Source: Bacteroidota bacterium
Lineage (GTDB): Bacteria > Bacteroidota > Bacteroidia > UKL13-3
Direction: 5' to 3'
Assembly (NCBI GenBank): GCA_040388375.1
Contig: JAZKBU010000005.1
Span: 62,001 to 126,000, forward strand
Length of the DNA stretch: 64,000 nt
Shown: positions 45,635 through 56,151 of the stretch, piece after piece
Layout of the letters: each line of letters starts with the position of its first letter
How positions within the stretch are numbered: position 1 is the stretch's first letter
Notes under the pieces: model-generated
What the model was told of the DNA's origin: nothing
The model's input: only the letters and a program-made list of their open reading frames with translations
The model's database searches: none
Made by a program: the position numbers and the translations under genes

Positions 45635-48600
45635 ATGAAAAACAACTACAAAAACAAAGTCTTTAACCCTTTTATTTGGCTGTTAGCCATTGCAGTGAAC
45701 TTGGTTTCATGGAGCAATATCAGTGCACAGACCTGTACTACGGTTTTAGCAACTCAAAATTTTGAGACTGGTTCTACTACTATGCCTTCCGGCTGGACTT
45801 CTTTATTAACGAGTGGTAGTGGTGCTCAATGGCAAAATGCTACAGCATCTAGTTACGTTTATGTTGGAACAAGTGGAGTAATGACTGCTAAATCGGGTAC
45901 TCAAGCTGCTTGGTTTAATGGTTATGCTTACAACACCGGAAACAATGCTGCTTTAGTTTCTCCATCTTTTAGTTTAAGTAGCAGAGCTGCGAGCGACTCT
46001 GTAACTGTTTCTTTCTGGGTGTATCGCCATAATGCATATACTGCTTATGCGGGTTCTCCTATTACTGTGTATGTGAATACAACAAACAGCTTATCTGGTG
46101 CAACTGCAATTTCACCGGCAATGCCTTGTTTCACAGCATCTGCACCATCAGTACCTTCTGTAGGATGGTATTTAATGAGATTTAATATCCCTGCTTCTTT
46201 TGTAGGTGCAACTAATTATGTATTGATTAATTGTGCTTCTGATTACTGGAATGATGTATTAGTTGATGATATTTCTATTGTACGTTATAATACTACTCAA
46301 AGCTATGTTGGTTCTAGAGCATTTCAACCAACTACAGCCGGAGCTTCTGCCGGTATTCCTAATCAACAAATTTTAAGTTTAGGTATTGCTACTGCTGCTT
46401 ATGATACAGCAGGTTTATTAGCTACTCAATTTGATTTCAATACTGCTAATACTTTAAACGTTGCGGGCATTACTGCTGCTAAATTATATTACACAGGTGC
46501 TAATAAAGTATTTTCAACTGCCAATTTATTTGGTACTGCAACTTCTCCAAGTGGTGCTTTTACTATTACCGGTTCACGATCGTTAAAAGATTTAGCGGGT
46601 TTATGTGTGGGCGATACGGCTTGGTTTTGGTTAGTTTACGATTTAGCTTCAACAGCCAGTGATACTGTTAATGCTTCATGGACAAGTGCTGTTCTTGCTT
46701 CTTCTACTATTACTCCTTCAGTTTCAATGCCGGGAAGAGGCCGTTTAGTGGCTAATCCATTAAGTGGTGCTTATACTATTGGTGGTTCAGGTGCAAGAAA
46801 CTATACCACATTTGCGGCAGCATTTTCTGATTTAACAAATTTAGGTGTGAGTGGCCCTGTAACATTCACAGTTGCTGCCGGTACTTATACTGGTCAGTTA
46901 ACAGTTCCACAAAATATGTTGAATGTGAGTGCTACCAATAACGTAGTATTTGATGGTGTTAACCCTGCTACCCGTATTATTACTTCTTCAACTTCTGGAG
47001 GGTCTACTTTATTACTTAACAAATGTAGATATGTAACTTTCCGTAACTTTACTATTGCTAATACTGTTTCAGGTGCTGGTACAGCTGTTGCTATTGTAAG
47101 TACTACTACTGGTTATGAAGGTACAGGTTGCCAGTTAATTGGTAATATTATTAATTTACCAAACGTAGGTACTAATACAAGTTATGCAATCAGTATTACA
47201 GGTACTGCTAATGGTCATGGACAAGCTACATTCTCTGCCGATTCAATTATAATTGATAGCAACACAATTAATGGAGGTTACTACGGTATCAGTGCATACA
47301 ACTGCTGTACTGCTTCTTCATTATATGTACGTGGTATGAAAATAAGAGGTAATACCATTAACAATGTTTTTTACATGGGTATGTATTTATATTATATTTA
47401 TAATGCTATAGATGTATTAAACAATACAGTAACAATGCTTCCTACTTCTACTTCAAGTTATGGTATTTACTATTACTATAACCAAAACAGTAGTTCAATA
47501 CCAACACAAATTATAGGTAATAAAGTATATAATGGTTACTACTATGGTATGTATATTTACTATCCGGTTTCTAATGCAAGTACTACTTTAAAAGTGTATA
47601 ACAACTTAGTAACTAACTTAACTACAGCTACTGCTACTGCTTATCCTGTTTATGTATATATGGGAACCGGTATAACTGAAATTTACCATAACACATTTAT
47701 TCAAAATGCAGCAGCTTCAAGCAATACTTATTCTGCTTTGTATTATTCAGGTACTACTACTAACGTAAACATTAAAAACAATGTTTTAGCTAATAGAAAT
47801 ACTTCTAGTGCTGGTTTAGGTTTATATTGTGGTGTTAATCCATCAGGAAATACCATTAACTATAATATTTACCACAATGCGGCTAATACTAATTTATTAT
47901 ACAGAGGTTCTCTTTATAATACTACTAGTTATAGAACAGCTACAGCAGGTGGTGATAGCTCATACTATTCTACTTCAAATCCATTTGTAAGTACAACTAA
48001 CTTTAATTTGGTGAATGGTTGTATAGGAAAAGGTGTTAACATGCCTAATATTCCTTTAGATTTAGTGGGTAATACCAGAAATACATTACCTGATCCGGGT
48101 GCTTATGAGTTTACTGGTGGTACTGCAAACGACTTAGCTCTTGATGCTTTATTAACTCCGGTTGCTCCAGTAACATTAGGTAGCCAGGATTTGGTATTCA
48201 GAGTACGTAACGTAGGTAATGCAACTGTTTATAATTTTAATGCTTCTTATACATTAAATAGTGGTACTCCTGTTACTCAATTTTGGTCGGGTACTTTAAA
48301 TACTTGCGATACTGCATCTGTTTCATTTACAAGTTCAAATCAAATTACTTTAGGTGCATCAAATGCTATTAAAGTATTTACTGATTCTCCTAACTCATCA
48401 ACTGATCCAAATAGAACAAATGATACTATTTCAGTAACTTATTTAGCTCCATTAAGTGGTAATTTTACCATTAACCCTGCTTTGCCTTCAAGTGCTACTA
48501 ACTTTAGATCGTTTGGTGCTGCTGATACAGCTTTACAAGCTGGTATAGTTGGTCCGGTTTATATTACAGTTGCTGCCGGTACTTATACAGGTAAAATTAA

Positions 48601-51600
48601 TATCAGAGGTGGTGTTATAGGAGCTTCGGCTATCAATAATATCGTTTTTGATGGTGTAAGTGCTGCTTCTTGTATCCTTACATCTTCATCTTCAGCTGCA
48701 TCAACAGTATTGTTGAACAAATGTAATTATGTAACTTTCCGTAACTTTACTATCAATAACACTGTTTCAGGTAATGGAACAGCTATTGCTATTTTAAGTA
48801 CTACTACGGGTTATGAAGGTACAGGTTGTGCTATTAAAAACAACATCATTAACTTACCGAATGTGAGTAGCAATACAAGTTATGCTATCAATCTTACGGG
48901 TAGTGCTGATGGATACGGACAAGCTACATTCTCAGCTGACTCTGTATTAATTGATAGTAATGTTATTAATGGTGGTTATTACGGTATCAATGCATACAAC
49001 TGCTGTACTGCTTCTCCATTGTATGTACGTGGATTAAAAATAAGAAACAATACCATTAATAATGCTTATTACATGGGTATGTATATCTATTATATCTACA
49101 ATGCTATTGATGTATTAAATAACACAGTAACCATGTCAACTGTTTCTACCTCAGGTTACGGTATTTATTTCTACTATAACCAAAACAGTGGAACTACGCC
49201 AACTCAAATTATTGGAAATAAAATTTACAATGGTTTCACCTCTGGTTTATATGTTTACTATCCTATTAATGGTTCAGGTACTTTACGTATGTACAATAAC
49301 GTATCACGTAATACCCGCTCAACTACAGGTTACGGTGCTTATGTATATATGGCATCAGGAGTAACAGAAGTATTTAACAATACATTTGTTCAGGATGCTG
49401 CTACTACATCGGCTACCTACTCAGCTTTATATTATTCAGGTACTACCAGTAACGTAAATATTAAAAATAATATTTTAGCTAATAGAAATGCTTCAGGTTC
49501 AGGTTTAGCATTGTATTGTGCTGTAAATCCGGGTGGAAATACAATTAACTACAATACTTACATGAATGCTGCTAATACTAACTTATTATACAGAGGTACT
49601 ACTTATACTGCTGCTAACTATAATACTACTACTGCAGGTGGTGATTCATCATTCTACAAAACTACTTCGCCATTTGTAAGCACTACTAACTTAGCTATAA
49701 CTAATGGTTGTGGCGGAAAAGGTGTTACTAACCCTAATATTACTACTGACGTTGACGGAACCGTAAGAAATTCTCCTCCGGATATAGGAGCCTATGAATT
49801 TGCCGGTGGTGCTTCTGATGATATTGCTGTTGATGCAATACTAAGCCCTGTTTTCCCGGTAGCTTCTGGTTCAACTTATGTTGTTGCAAGAGTTAGAAAC
49901 GTAGGTCTTAATCCTGTTTATTCATTTGATTTATCATACTCTGTAAATGGTGGAGCTCCGACTTCAACAACATGGTTTGGTACTTTAAATGCTTGTGATA
50001 CATCAAGCGTAAGTATTCCTACTCCTTTTACCGTTGTAGGTAATGTTCAGTATACTTTAAAAGTATTTACTTCTAACCCTAACTCAACTACTGACCCTAA
50101 CAGAGGTAATGATACCATGACTTCTACGGTAGCTACACCATTAAATGGAACTTACACCATTGGTGCAACTGCTTCTGATTATACTTCGTTTACTGCAGCT
50201 AATACTGCATTACAATTACGTGGAGTTGATGGTCCTGTTACTTTCAATGTTAAAACCGGAACTTACAATGAGTCAATTAACTTAGTTGCTGCTCCTGGTC
50301 TTTCTGCTACCAATACAGTTACATTTACTTCATTAGCTAACCATGTTGATTCGGTAAAATTAACTTGGAACTCTACTAGTGGTAATAATTATGTATTAAG
50401 TTTTACAGGTAACTACTATAAAGTAAACAAAATAAGCATTATTCAAGCAGGTACTACTGTTAGTGCTTATGGTGTAAACGTAAATGGTTATGCTTCTTAC
50501 GATACATTGAGTAGCTGTAAAGTAAGAGTGCCTTACTACTATTTATATTTCTATACAACTGCTGCTTTATATGCAAATAACGTAAGTGGTACAGGTATGG
50601 CTTATGTTAATAATTCATTCGCTGGTTCGTATTATGGAGTATACTATAATGGTGTAAGCACTGCACGTCCTAGTAGAACTTATTTTGCAGGTAATACTTT
50701 TGATAGTTCATACTACTCACCATTCTATTACTTGTATTATACAAACTATACTAAGATTGATAATAATACATTTAACTTATCAAGCCCTACAGCTACTACT
50801 ACAGGTTATACATACTGGTATTACAATGATTCAGCTTTTACATTTACTAATAACAGAGCAAACTTTGCTTCGGGTATAACTACCTACTGGTATAACTACT
50901 ACCGTGCAAATACAGTTGCTGCAAGAGGTTTAGTTGCTAACAACAGTATTGCCAGCGCTGGTACATTATATTACTATTGGGGTAATGCTACCACTTCAAA
51001 TATTGATTTCTACCAAAATAGTTACAATATGGGTGGTGGATATTTCTATATCTCTAACTCAGGTTTAACTGATATTAGATTCAGAAATAACATTTTCTCT
51101 GGAACAGGTTCATACAGTTTATATTGGACTTCATTACCAAGTATTGCTACTGCAAACTCTAACTATAACTTAATTACATCTACAGGTAGCAGTACTCCAA
51201 TCTATGCGGGAACTGGCTATACATTAGATGGATTTAGAGCTGCTGCTGCTGGCTTTGAACGTAACTCAATCAGTTACCGTGCTCCATATACTTCAACTAC
51301 TAATTTAGTTCCAAATGCGGCAGATACTGCAGTATGGGCAATTAATGGTCGTGGTATTCACTTAGCTGAGGTTACTACTGATAAAAACAATGCAGTTCGC
51401 CCTGCAACTATTGTTGAAGGTGCTCCTGATTTAGGTGCATTTGAAGTAACTCCAACTGCTTTACCTCCTAGAGCTGTTGCAACTCCTGCAACTCCTGCTG
51501 CCGGTACTACTCAGTTATTTACTTTTGGTAATGATACAGTAGCTTCTATCACTTGGGATGCATTTACAACTCCTCCTGCTTCTATTGCTGTTCGTCAATA

Positions 51601-52483
51601 TAGTGGAAAACTACCTTTTAATCCAGGTTCAGGTACTCCAGGTTTAATGTATTTCTACACAGATATTTCAGTACCTACCGGTACTTACTTATACAACGTT
51701 AACATATACTATAAAAACCAATGGTTTGGAACAATGTTCAGTAACAATGCTTTCTTTGCTAAAACCGATTTAAAATTAGCTAAGAAAAATGCTTCAAGCA
51801 CTTGGGTTGCAGGTTTAGACTATGCAAGTGTGGTTGATACTACAAGATGTATTTTATCTGGAAGCGGTTACACAGACTTCTCTCAATTTACAGGTTTTGA
51901 TAACTCTAATCCATTACCGGTTAAAATTACTCAGTTTAACGGCAGCTTAAATGCTAACGATGCTAAATTGAAATGGATAACTGCAAGTGAATTAAACGCT
52001 AACCAATTTGTTGTTGAGCGCTCATTAGATGCTATCAAATTTGTTGAGGCAGGTAAAGTAAAAGCTGCAGGTAACTCAACTAGCTTAGTTTCTTACGATT
52101 TTGTTGACAGAGGTGCTGCTTTATTAGCAAAACAATCTGCTTCAATATTCTACAGATTAAGAACTGTTGACAATGATGGTAGCTACGAATATTCAAAAAC
52201 AATTGAATTAAGAGCTGATGGTTCTATTAATGAAGAAGTAGTTGTTGCTCCAAATCCATTTACCAATAACTTAAGCATTAACATAAATGCAGCTAACAGC
52301 GGAACGGCTAAAGCGGAGTTAATGGATTTAAGTGGTAAAGTTTTAGGAACTCAAAACTTAAACGTTGATAAAGGAACTAACGCTATCTCTGTTCAAAATA
52401 TCGAACAATTGAATCAAGGTATCTACTTATTACGTGTTATCACTAATACTGGAACTCAAGTATTCAGAATCGTTAAAAACTAA
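45635..52483 (+). CDS. Giant T9SS beta-helix adhesin
   Basis: 2282 residues. Signal peptide (residues about 1-33, ending ISAQ). An N-terminal jelly-roll domain (about 35-215) precedes a BNR-like region (to 375). From 377 on are three tandem units of parallel beta-helix plus CARDB-like domain; right-handed beta-helix repeats are seen as VTFRNFTI, IIDSNTINGGYYGI, IRGNTINN and NVNIKNNVLANRN, with unusually many Tyr, Asn, Thr and Ser. Residues about 2110-2185 form an Ig/fibronectin-like region (VKITQFNGSL, WITASELNANQFVVERS), and the last 75 (APNPFTNNLSI, MDLSGKVLG, NQGIYLLRV) are a type A T9SS domain. Probably a surface fibre or adhesin. Units 1 and 2 are closely alike at DNA level. Confidence 0.93.
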   Translation: MKNNYKNKVFNPFIWLLAIAVNLVSWSNISAQTCTTVLATQNFETGSTTMPSGWTSLLTSGSGAQWQNATASSYVYVGTSGVMTAKSGTQAAWFNGYAYNTGNNAALVSPSFSLSSRAASDSVTVSFWVYRHNAYTAYAGSPITVYVNTTNSLSGATAISPAMPCFTASAPSVPSVGWYLMRFNIPASFVGATNYVLINCASDYWNDVLVDDISIVRYNTTQSYVGSRAFQPTTAGASAGIPNQQILSLGIATAAYDTAGLLATQFDFNTANTLNVAGITAAKLYYTGANKVFSTANLFGTATSPSGAFTITGSRSLKDLAGLCVGDTAWFWLVYDLASTASDTVNASWTSAVLASSTITPSVSMPGRGRLVANPLSGAYTIGGSGARNYTTFAAAFSDLTNLGVSGPVTFTVAAGTYTGQLTVPQNMLNVSATNNVVFDGVNPATRIITSSTSGGSTLLLNKCRYVTFRNFTIANTVSGAGTAVAIVSTTTGYEGTGCQLIGNIINLPNVGTNTSYAISITGTANGHGQATFSADSIIIDSNTINGGYYGISAYNCCTASSLYVRGMKIRGNTINNVFYMGMYLYYIYNAIDVLNNTVTMLPTSTSSYGIYYYYNQNSSSIPTQIIGNKVYNGYYYGMYIYYPVSNASTTLKVYNNLVTNLTTATATAYPVYVYMGTGITEIYHNTFIQNAAASSNTYSALYYSGTTTNVNIKNNVLANRNTSSAGLGLYCGVNPSGNTINYNIYHNAANTNLLYRGSLYNTTSYRTATAGGDSSYYSTSNPFVSTTNFNLVNGCIGKGVNMPNIPLDLVGNTRNTLPDPGAYEFTGGTANDLALDALLTPVAPVTLGSQDLVFRVRNVGNATVYNFNASYTLNSGTPVTQFWSGTLNTCDTASVSFTSSNQITLGASNAIKVFTDSPNSSTDPNRTNDTISVTYLAPLSGNFTINPALPSSATNFRSFGAADTALQAGIVGPVYITVAAGTYTGKINIRGGVIGASAINNIVFDGVSAASCILTSSSSAASTVLLNKCNYVTFRNFTINNTVSGNGTAIAILSTTTGYEGTGCAIKNNIINLPNVSSNTSYAINLTGSADGYGQATFSADSVLIDSNVINGGYYGINAYNCCTASPLYVRGLKIRNNTINNAYYMGMYIYYIYNAIDVLNNTVTMSTVSTSGYGIYFYYNQNSGTTPTQIIGNKIYNGFTSGLYVYYPINGSGTLRMYNNVSRNTRSTTGYGAYVYMASGVTEVFNNTFVQDAATTSATYSALYYSGTTSNVNIKNNILANRNASGSGLALYCAVNPGGNTINYNTYMNAANTNLLYRGTTYTAANYNTTTAGGDSSFYKTTSPFVSTTNLAITNGCGGKGVTNPNITTDVDGTVRNSPPDIGAYEFAGGASDDIAVDAILSPVFPVASGSTYVVARVRNVGLNPVYSFDLSYSVNGGAPTSTTWFGTLNACDTSSVSIPTPFTVVGNVQYTLKVFTSNPNSTTDPNRGNDTMTSTVATPLNGTYTIGATASDYTSFTAANTALQLRGVDGPVTFNVKTGTYNESINLVAAPGLSATNTVTFTSLANHVDSVKLTWNSTSGNNYVLSFTGNYYKVNKISIIQAGTTVSAYGVNVNGYASYDTLSSCKVRVPYYYLYFYTTAALYANNVSGTGMAYVNNSFAGSYYGVYYNGVSTARPSRTYFAGNTFDSSYYSPFYYLYYTNYTKIDNNTFNLSSPTATTTGYTYWYYNDSAFTFTNNRANFASGITTYWYNYYRANTVAARGLVANNSIASAGTLYYYWGNATTSNIDFYQNSYNMGGGYFYISNSGLTDIRFRNNIFSGTGSYSLYWTSLPSIATANSNYNLITSTGSSTPIYAGTGYTLDGFRAAAAGFERNSISYRAPYTSTTNLVPNAADTAVWAINGRGIHLAEVTTDKNNAVRPATIVEGAPDLGAFEVTPTALPPRAVATPATPAAGTTQLFTFGNDTVASITWDAFTTPPASIAVRQYSGKLPFNPGSGTPGLMYFYTDISVPTGTYLYNVNIYYKNQWFGTMFSNNAFFAKTDLKLAKKNASSTWVAGLDYASVVDTTRCILSGSGYTDFSQFTGFDNSNPLPVKITQFNGSLNANDAKLKWITASELNANQFVVERSLDAIKFVEAGKVKAAGNSTSLVSYDFVDRGAALLAKQSASIFYRLRTVDNDGSYEYSKTIELRADGSINEEVVVAPNPFTNNLSININAANSGTAKAELMDLSGKVLGTQNLNVDKGTNAISVQNIEQLNQGIYLLRVITNTGTQVFRIVKN
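46766..50140 (+). repeat. Two near-identical tandem units (about 1.69 kb each) in the giant adhesin
   Basis: Units begin SGAYTIGG (46766), SGNFTINP (about 48452) and the more divergent NGTYTIGA (about 50142), period about 1690 nt. Units 1 and 2 share long near-identical stretches (for instance TTTCCGTAACTTTACTAT). Such a repeat invites recombination that changes unit number. Confidence 0.75.
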
Positions 52484-52507
52484 TTTTTAGTTTAAAATAA
52501 AAGAGAA

Positions 52508-52536
52508 GCTGCCCCGAAAGGGGCAGCTTTTTTTAT
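52508..52536 (+). terminator. Terminator of giant adhesin
   Basis: AAGCTGCCCC / GGGGCAGCTT stem, GAAA tetraloop, seven T residues; 25 nt after the stop. Confidence 0.92.
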
Positions 52537-52599
52537 GCACGTAATTCTGGCACTTCTTAAGCTGTAAACCCTGTAAAAAAGCATTACCCATGCAAATAG

Positions 52600-52630
52600 T
52601 TTGATAATACATCATAATTACATACTTTCG
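52600..52630 (+). promoter_or_regulatory. Candidate promoter for the dihydroorotase-like operon
   Basis: TTTG (52600-52603), 19-nt spacer, TACTTTCG (52623-52630), one mismatch from the consensus, 17 nt before the ATG. Confidence 0.55.
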
Positions 52631-52647
52631 CCAAGCTTTCAACAATA

Positions 52648-53931
52648 ATGGAAACTCTTATACTAAATGCCACTGTTTGCTTCCCTGCAAGCCCTTTTAA
52701 TAGCAAAGTTTGCGATATTTTAATAGTTGATAATCAGATTGAAACTATTGTGTTGAGCAGTAAAAAGGTGTTTGATAAAACATCGAAAAAACAACTGGTA
52801 TTTGATGCCCAAAAAGCCATTATAGCCCCTTCCTTTGTTGATTTGCGTTCACACGGAACCGACCCCGGTAATGAGCAAAAGGAAACACTGGAAACTTTAG
52901 CCAAAACGGCTATTGCAGGCGGTTTTACTACCGTTTGCGTATTGCCTGACAGTGAACCCACCACAACCAACAAAGCACAGGTAGAATATATTGTTAACCA
53001 GTCAAATAAATTAGCTGCCGAGGTATTACCATACGGTACTTTAAGCCATAAAATGCAGGGAGAGCAGTTAAGCGAAATGTACGATATGCATTTGGCCGGA
53101 GCTGTTGGTTTCAGCGATGCCAACCATGCCATTAAAGAAAGTGGCTTAATGATGCGCGCTTTGCAATACAGCCAGATATTTGGTGCTAAATTATTTATAC
53201 ATGCCGAAGATTTGAGTTTAAGTACCGCAGGCAGAATGCACGAAGGTAAAACAAGCGTTGTTTTAGGCTTAAAAGGCATTCCGGCTATAGCCGAAGAAAT
53301 GGCTGTAAAACGCGATATTGAATTGGCTAAATATTGTAATGCACCTATTCATTTTTCGCACATATCAAGCAAAGGTTCAGTTGAAATTATAAAAAGAGCA
53401 AAAGCAAAAGGAATACCCGTAACCTGTGATGTGGCAGTAGCCAACTTGTGTTATATTGATGAAGATTTAATGCAGTACAATGCCAACCTGAAACTCAATC
53501 CGCCTTTGCGTGGCCGTGATGACAGGAAGGCTTTATGGAACGGTTTACTGGATGGTACTATTGATGCAATTGTTACCGACCATTTACCACAAAATTTAGA
53601 ACTGAAAGAAGTGGAGTTTGAGTATGCCAGCGAAGGAATGATTATGCTGCAAACAGCCTTACCATTATTATTGGCCAATGCTCCTAAAAATTTAGACTTA
53701 ACCATACTTATTGAAAAACTAAGTATCAACCCCCGAAAAATTATTAATAAAGCAGTGCCTGCTTTTGAAAAAGGTGCACAGGCAGAGTTTGTTATTTTCA
53801 ATACACAAACAACCTGGTTATTTAATAGCACCAGCAACCAATCCAAATCAAAAAACTCATTTGTTTTCAATAAAGAGTTAACCGGAAAAGTATTGGCTGT
53901 TTTCAATAAACAAAAATTAACTATCCTATAA
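52648..53931 (+). CDS. Dihydroorotase-like protein with altered metal motif
   Basis: 427 residues. Amidohydrolase fold of the pyrimidine pathway. In active enzymes the first zinc motif is DxHxH; here D65-L66-R67-S68-H69, so the first His is Arg and the metal site is incomplete. Other landmarks are kept in part: GAVGFSDANH, FIHAEDLSLS, IHFSHISSKGS, NLKLNPPLRGRDDR, and TDHLP. The protein is likely a non-catalytic subunit, as the inactive DHOase-like partners of ATCase are known in other bacteria, or a very weak enzyme. Followed by two coupled genes. Confidence 0.8.
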   Translation: METLILNATVCFPASPFNSKVCDILIVDNQIETIVLSSKKVFDKTSKKQLVFDAQKAIIAPSFVDLRSHGTDPGNEQKETLETLAKTAIAGGFTTVCVLPDSEPTTTNKAQVEYIVNQSNKLAAEVLPYGTLSHKMQGEQLSEMYDMHLAGAVGFSDANHAIKESGLMMRALQYSQIFGAKLFIHAEDLSLSTAGRMHEGKTSVVLGLKGIPAIAEEMAVKRDIELAKYCNAPIHFSHISSKGSVEIIKRAKAKGIPVTCDVAVANLCYIDEDLMQYNANLKLNPPLRGRDDRKALWNGLLDGTIDAIVTDHLPQNLELKEVEFEYASEGMIMLQTALPLLLANAPKNLDLTILIEKLSINPRKIINKAVPAFEKGAQAEFVIFNTQTTWLFNSTSNQSKSKNSFVFNKELTGKVLAVFNKQKLTIL

Positions 53932-53938
53932 ATTTATT

Positions 53939-54601
53939 ATGATCATAGAACATCAATCAAAATTAGTTTTAAGCGCTTTAGAATCATTACTGTCAACTTA
54001 TGCTGCGGGTAAAGAGTTAAAAAGCATCTATAATGAATGTAAGGACATTTTTTTATCAAGCGATGATTTTTCCAGCAAGTTAAAAAGTTTAGATGCATTA
54101 ATTGGCAAAGCAGGTTACGCAGAGTTGGAAGATGTAATTTTCGACTTAGTGTTGGTTCATTTCTTATCAGCTATAGAGCATGACGAAGAATATTTTGACA
54201 GTGACGAGTGGCTGGATATTGAAGAGCAAACAGTAAACAGGGGAACAGAGTTATTGAATGTGTTTTTATACATCAATGAGGCTACCGATACCGATGCTGA
54301 AATATCATTAGATGATTTTTTAAATGAGTTCCTGTTAACCGATATGGATGAATTCCAGGACGAGTTTAAAATTTACGAACCGCTTATCGAAAATGACTTG
54401 GAAGAAGCAGAGGTTGATGACTTAATTGCATTAAAAACAAAACTGGCCGATGATTCAGCTATCAAAGAATTTTTAGTGCCAATGGTTATGTTTTTCCAAA
54501 CACCGGCCGATACCCGAATGTTAGAACAATATAAATCAAAAACCAATTTGTTTGAACAAAGTGTATTAGCTTCGCTTTTAGCTTTTAATAATCAAATTTA
54601 A
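53939..54601 (+). CDS. Acidic helical protein of unknown function
   Basis: 220 residues, markedly acidic (many Glu/Asp, e.g. EHDEEYFDSDEWLDIEEQ), all-helical prediction, no signal. It starts 8 nt after the DHOase-like stop and ends 2 nt before the next gene, so it belongs to that operon. I do not recognise a family. Confidence 0.7.
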   Translation: MIIEHQSKLVLSALESLLSTYAAGKELKSIYNECKDIFLSSDDFSSKLKSLDALIGKAGYAELEDVIFDLVLVHFLSAIEHDEEYFDSDEWLDIEEQTVNRGTELLNVFLYINEATDTDAEISLDDFLNEFLLTDMDEFQDEFKIYEPLIENDLEEAEVDDLIALKTKLADDSAIKEFLVPMVMFFQTPADTRMLEQYKSKTNLFEQSVLASLLAFNNQI

Positions 54602-54602
54602 C

Positions 54603-55157
54603 ATGATACAGGACACAACACAATCAACCCATTGGCAACTGGTAATAAAGTATGCCATTGCTTATGCATTATCGTTTATAGGTTTTCAATTGTTGTTGTT
54701 TATAGCATCTGTTGAACAGGATAAAATTAAGTGGATTGTTTTTATTATTAATATGGCCATATCGTTTGCCGTATTATTCATCAGCTTACGAAGCAGGCGT
54801 AACGAGCAATTAGGAGGCTACATCAGTTATGGTAAAGCCTTGGCAACAGGTTCACTTATATTGTTATTAGCCTCTGCAGTAATGGCAGTATGGACTTATA
54901 TATTTTCAGCCTTTATTGATGCGGATGGTATCAAAGCATCCATGGAGTTAGCCAAGCGCCAAATGATAGAGAATGGGGCAAGTGAGGAGCAAATAGCGAT
55001 GGGTAAAAAAATGGCTGATATTTTCAGCTCTCCATCAGCATTAGCTGTTACTTCATTTTTCGGCACTTTTATTATAGGTTTTATAGTCCTTTTAATTACA
55101 GGCATTTTTGTTCAAAAAGTGAATCCGGATGAGGCGTACAATCAGCTTGAACAATAA
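54603..55157 (+). CDS. DUF4199 membrane protein
   Basis: 184 residues with four membrane helices (about residues 13-33, 37-55, 75-103, 145-169) and a helical loop with KMADIFSS. This pattern and the YISYGKALATG segment fit DUF4199, a Bacteroidota family of unknown role. It is followed by the glycosyltransferase gene after 22 nt, so it may belong to a glycan export/modification operon. Confidence 0.82.
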   Translation: MIQDTTQSTHWQLVIKYAIAYALSFIGFQLLLFIASVEQDKIKWIVFIINMAISFAVLFISLRSRRNEQLGGYISYGKALATGSLILLLASAVMAVWTYIFSAFIDADGIKASMELAKRQMIENGASEEQIAMGKKMADIFSSPSALAVTSFFGTFIIGFIVLLITGIFVQKVNPDEAYNQLEQ

Positions 55158-55179
55158 TTAAATTACAGACGATTAATTA

Positions 55180-56151
55180 ATGAAAGAAATAAATATTTCG
55201 GTAGTTATACCATTTTTAAATGAAGAAGAATCGTTGCCAGAATTATTGGCTTGGATTGAGCGTGTAATGTTAGCAAACCAATTTAGCTACGAAATTATTT
55301 TGGTTGACGATGGCAGTACCGATAATAGTTGGGCAGTAGTGGAGCAACATGCACAAATAAACACAAACATAAAAGGCATAAAATTCAGACGCAATTATGG
55401 TAAATCAGCTGCGCTGAATGTAGCATTTCACAAAGCTGTTGGCACTGTAGTTATTACCATGGATGCCGATATGCAGGATAGCCCGGATGAAATACCTGAG
55501 CTATACCGCATGATTGTAGAAGAAAACTACGACTTAGTAAGCGGTTGGAAAAAAAAGCGTTACGACCCTATTTCTAAAACCATTCCTACCAAAATATTTA
55601 ACTGGGCTACCCAACGCATGAGTGGCATTAAGTTGAACGACTTTAACTGTGGCTTAAAATCATATAAGCTGGAAGTAGTAAAAGCCATTGAAGTATATAA
55701 CGAAATGCATCGCTACATACCGGTACTGGCCAAATGGAACGGGTATAGAAAAATAGGGGAGAAAGTAGTAGAGCACAGAGCCCGGAAATACGGAACTACC
55801 AAGTTTGGTTTAGAAAGATTTATCAATGGCTTTTTAGATTTATTAACCATATTTTTTGTTTCCAAGTTTGGCAAAAAGCCCATGCACTTTTTTGGTGTAT
55901 TAGGTACCCTGTCATTTCTTTTTGGTTTTGGTGTTACCGCCTTTTTAGTATTCCAAAAAATATATTACGCTATACAAAACTGGCCGTATGGCCGCAATAT
56001 AACCGATCAACCTTTGTTTTATATAGCCCTTGTAGCAGCTATTATTGGCGTACAATTGTTTTTAGCCGGATTTATTGGCGAGCTTATCAGCCGCAATTCA
56101 TCAGACAGGAACCAATATGGTATAACCAAAACTTTAGGGTATAATGACTAA
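55180..56151 (+). CDS. Membrane-anchored family 2 glycosyltransferase, DPM1/ArnC-like
   Basis: 323 residues. N-terminal NISVVIPFLNEEESLPEL, then IILVDDGSTDNSW, FRRNYGKSAALNVAF and ITMDADMQDSPDEIPEL (DxD metal-binding) and NCGLKSYKLEV. Two C-terminal membrane helices (about 235-260 and 278-300). The closest known relatives use polyprenyl-phosphate as acceptor and make lipid-linked sugars. It overlaps the next gene by 8 nt. Donor sugar is unknown. Confidence 0.9.
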   Translation: MKEINISVVIPFLNEEESLPELLAWIERVMLANQFSYEIILVDDGSTDNSWAVVEQHAQINTNIKGIKFRRNYGKSAALNVAFHKAVGTVVITMDADMQDSPDEIPELYRMIVEENYDLVSGWKKKRYDPISKTIPTKIFNWATQRMSGIKLNDFNCGLKSYKLEVVKAIEVYNEMHRYIPVLAKWNGYRKIGEKVVEHRARKYGTTKFGLERFINGFLDLLTIFFVSKFGKKPMHFFGVLGTLSFLFGFGVTAFLVFQKIYYAIQNWPYGRNITDQPLFYIALVAAIIGVQLFLAGFIGELISRNSSDRNQYGITKTLGYND

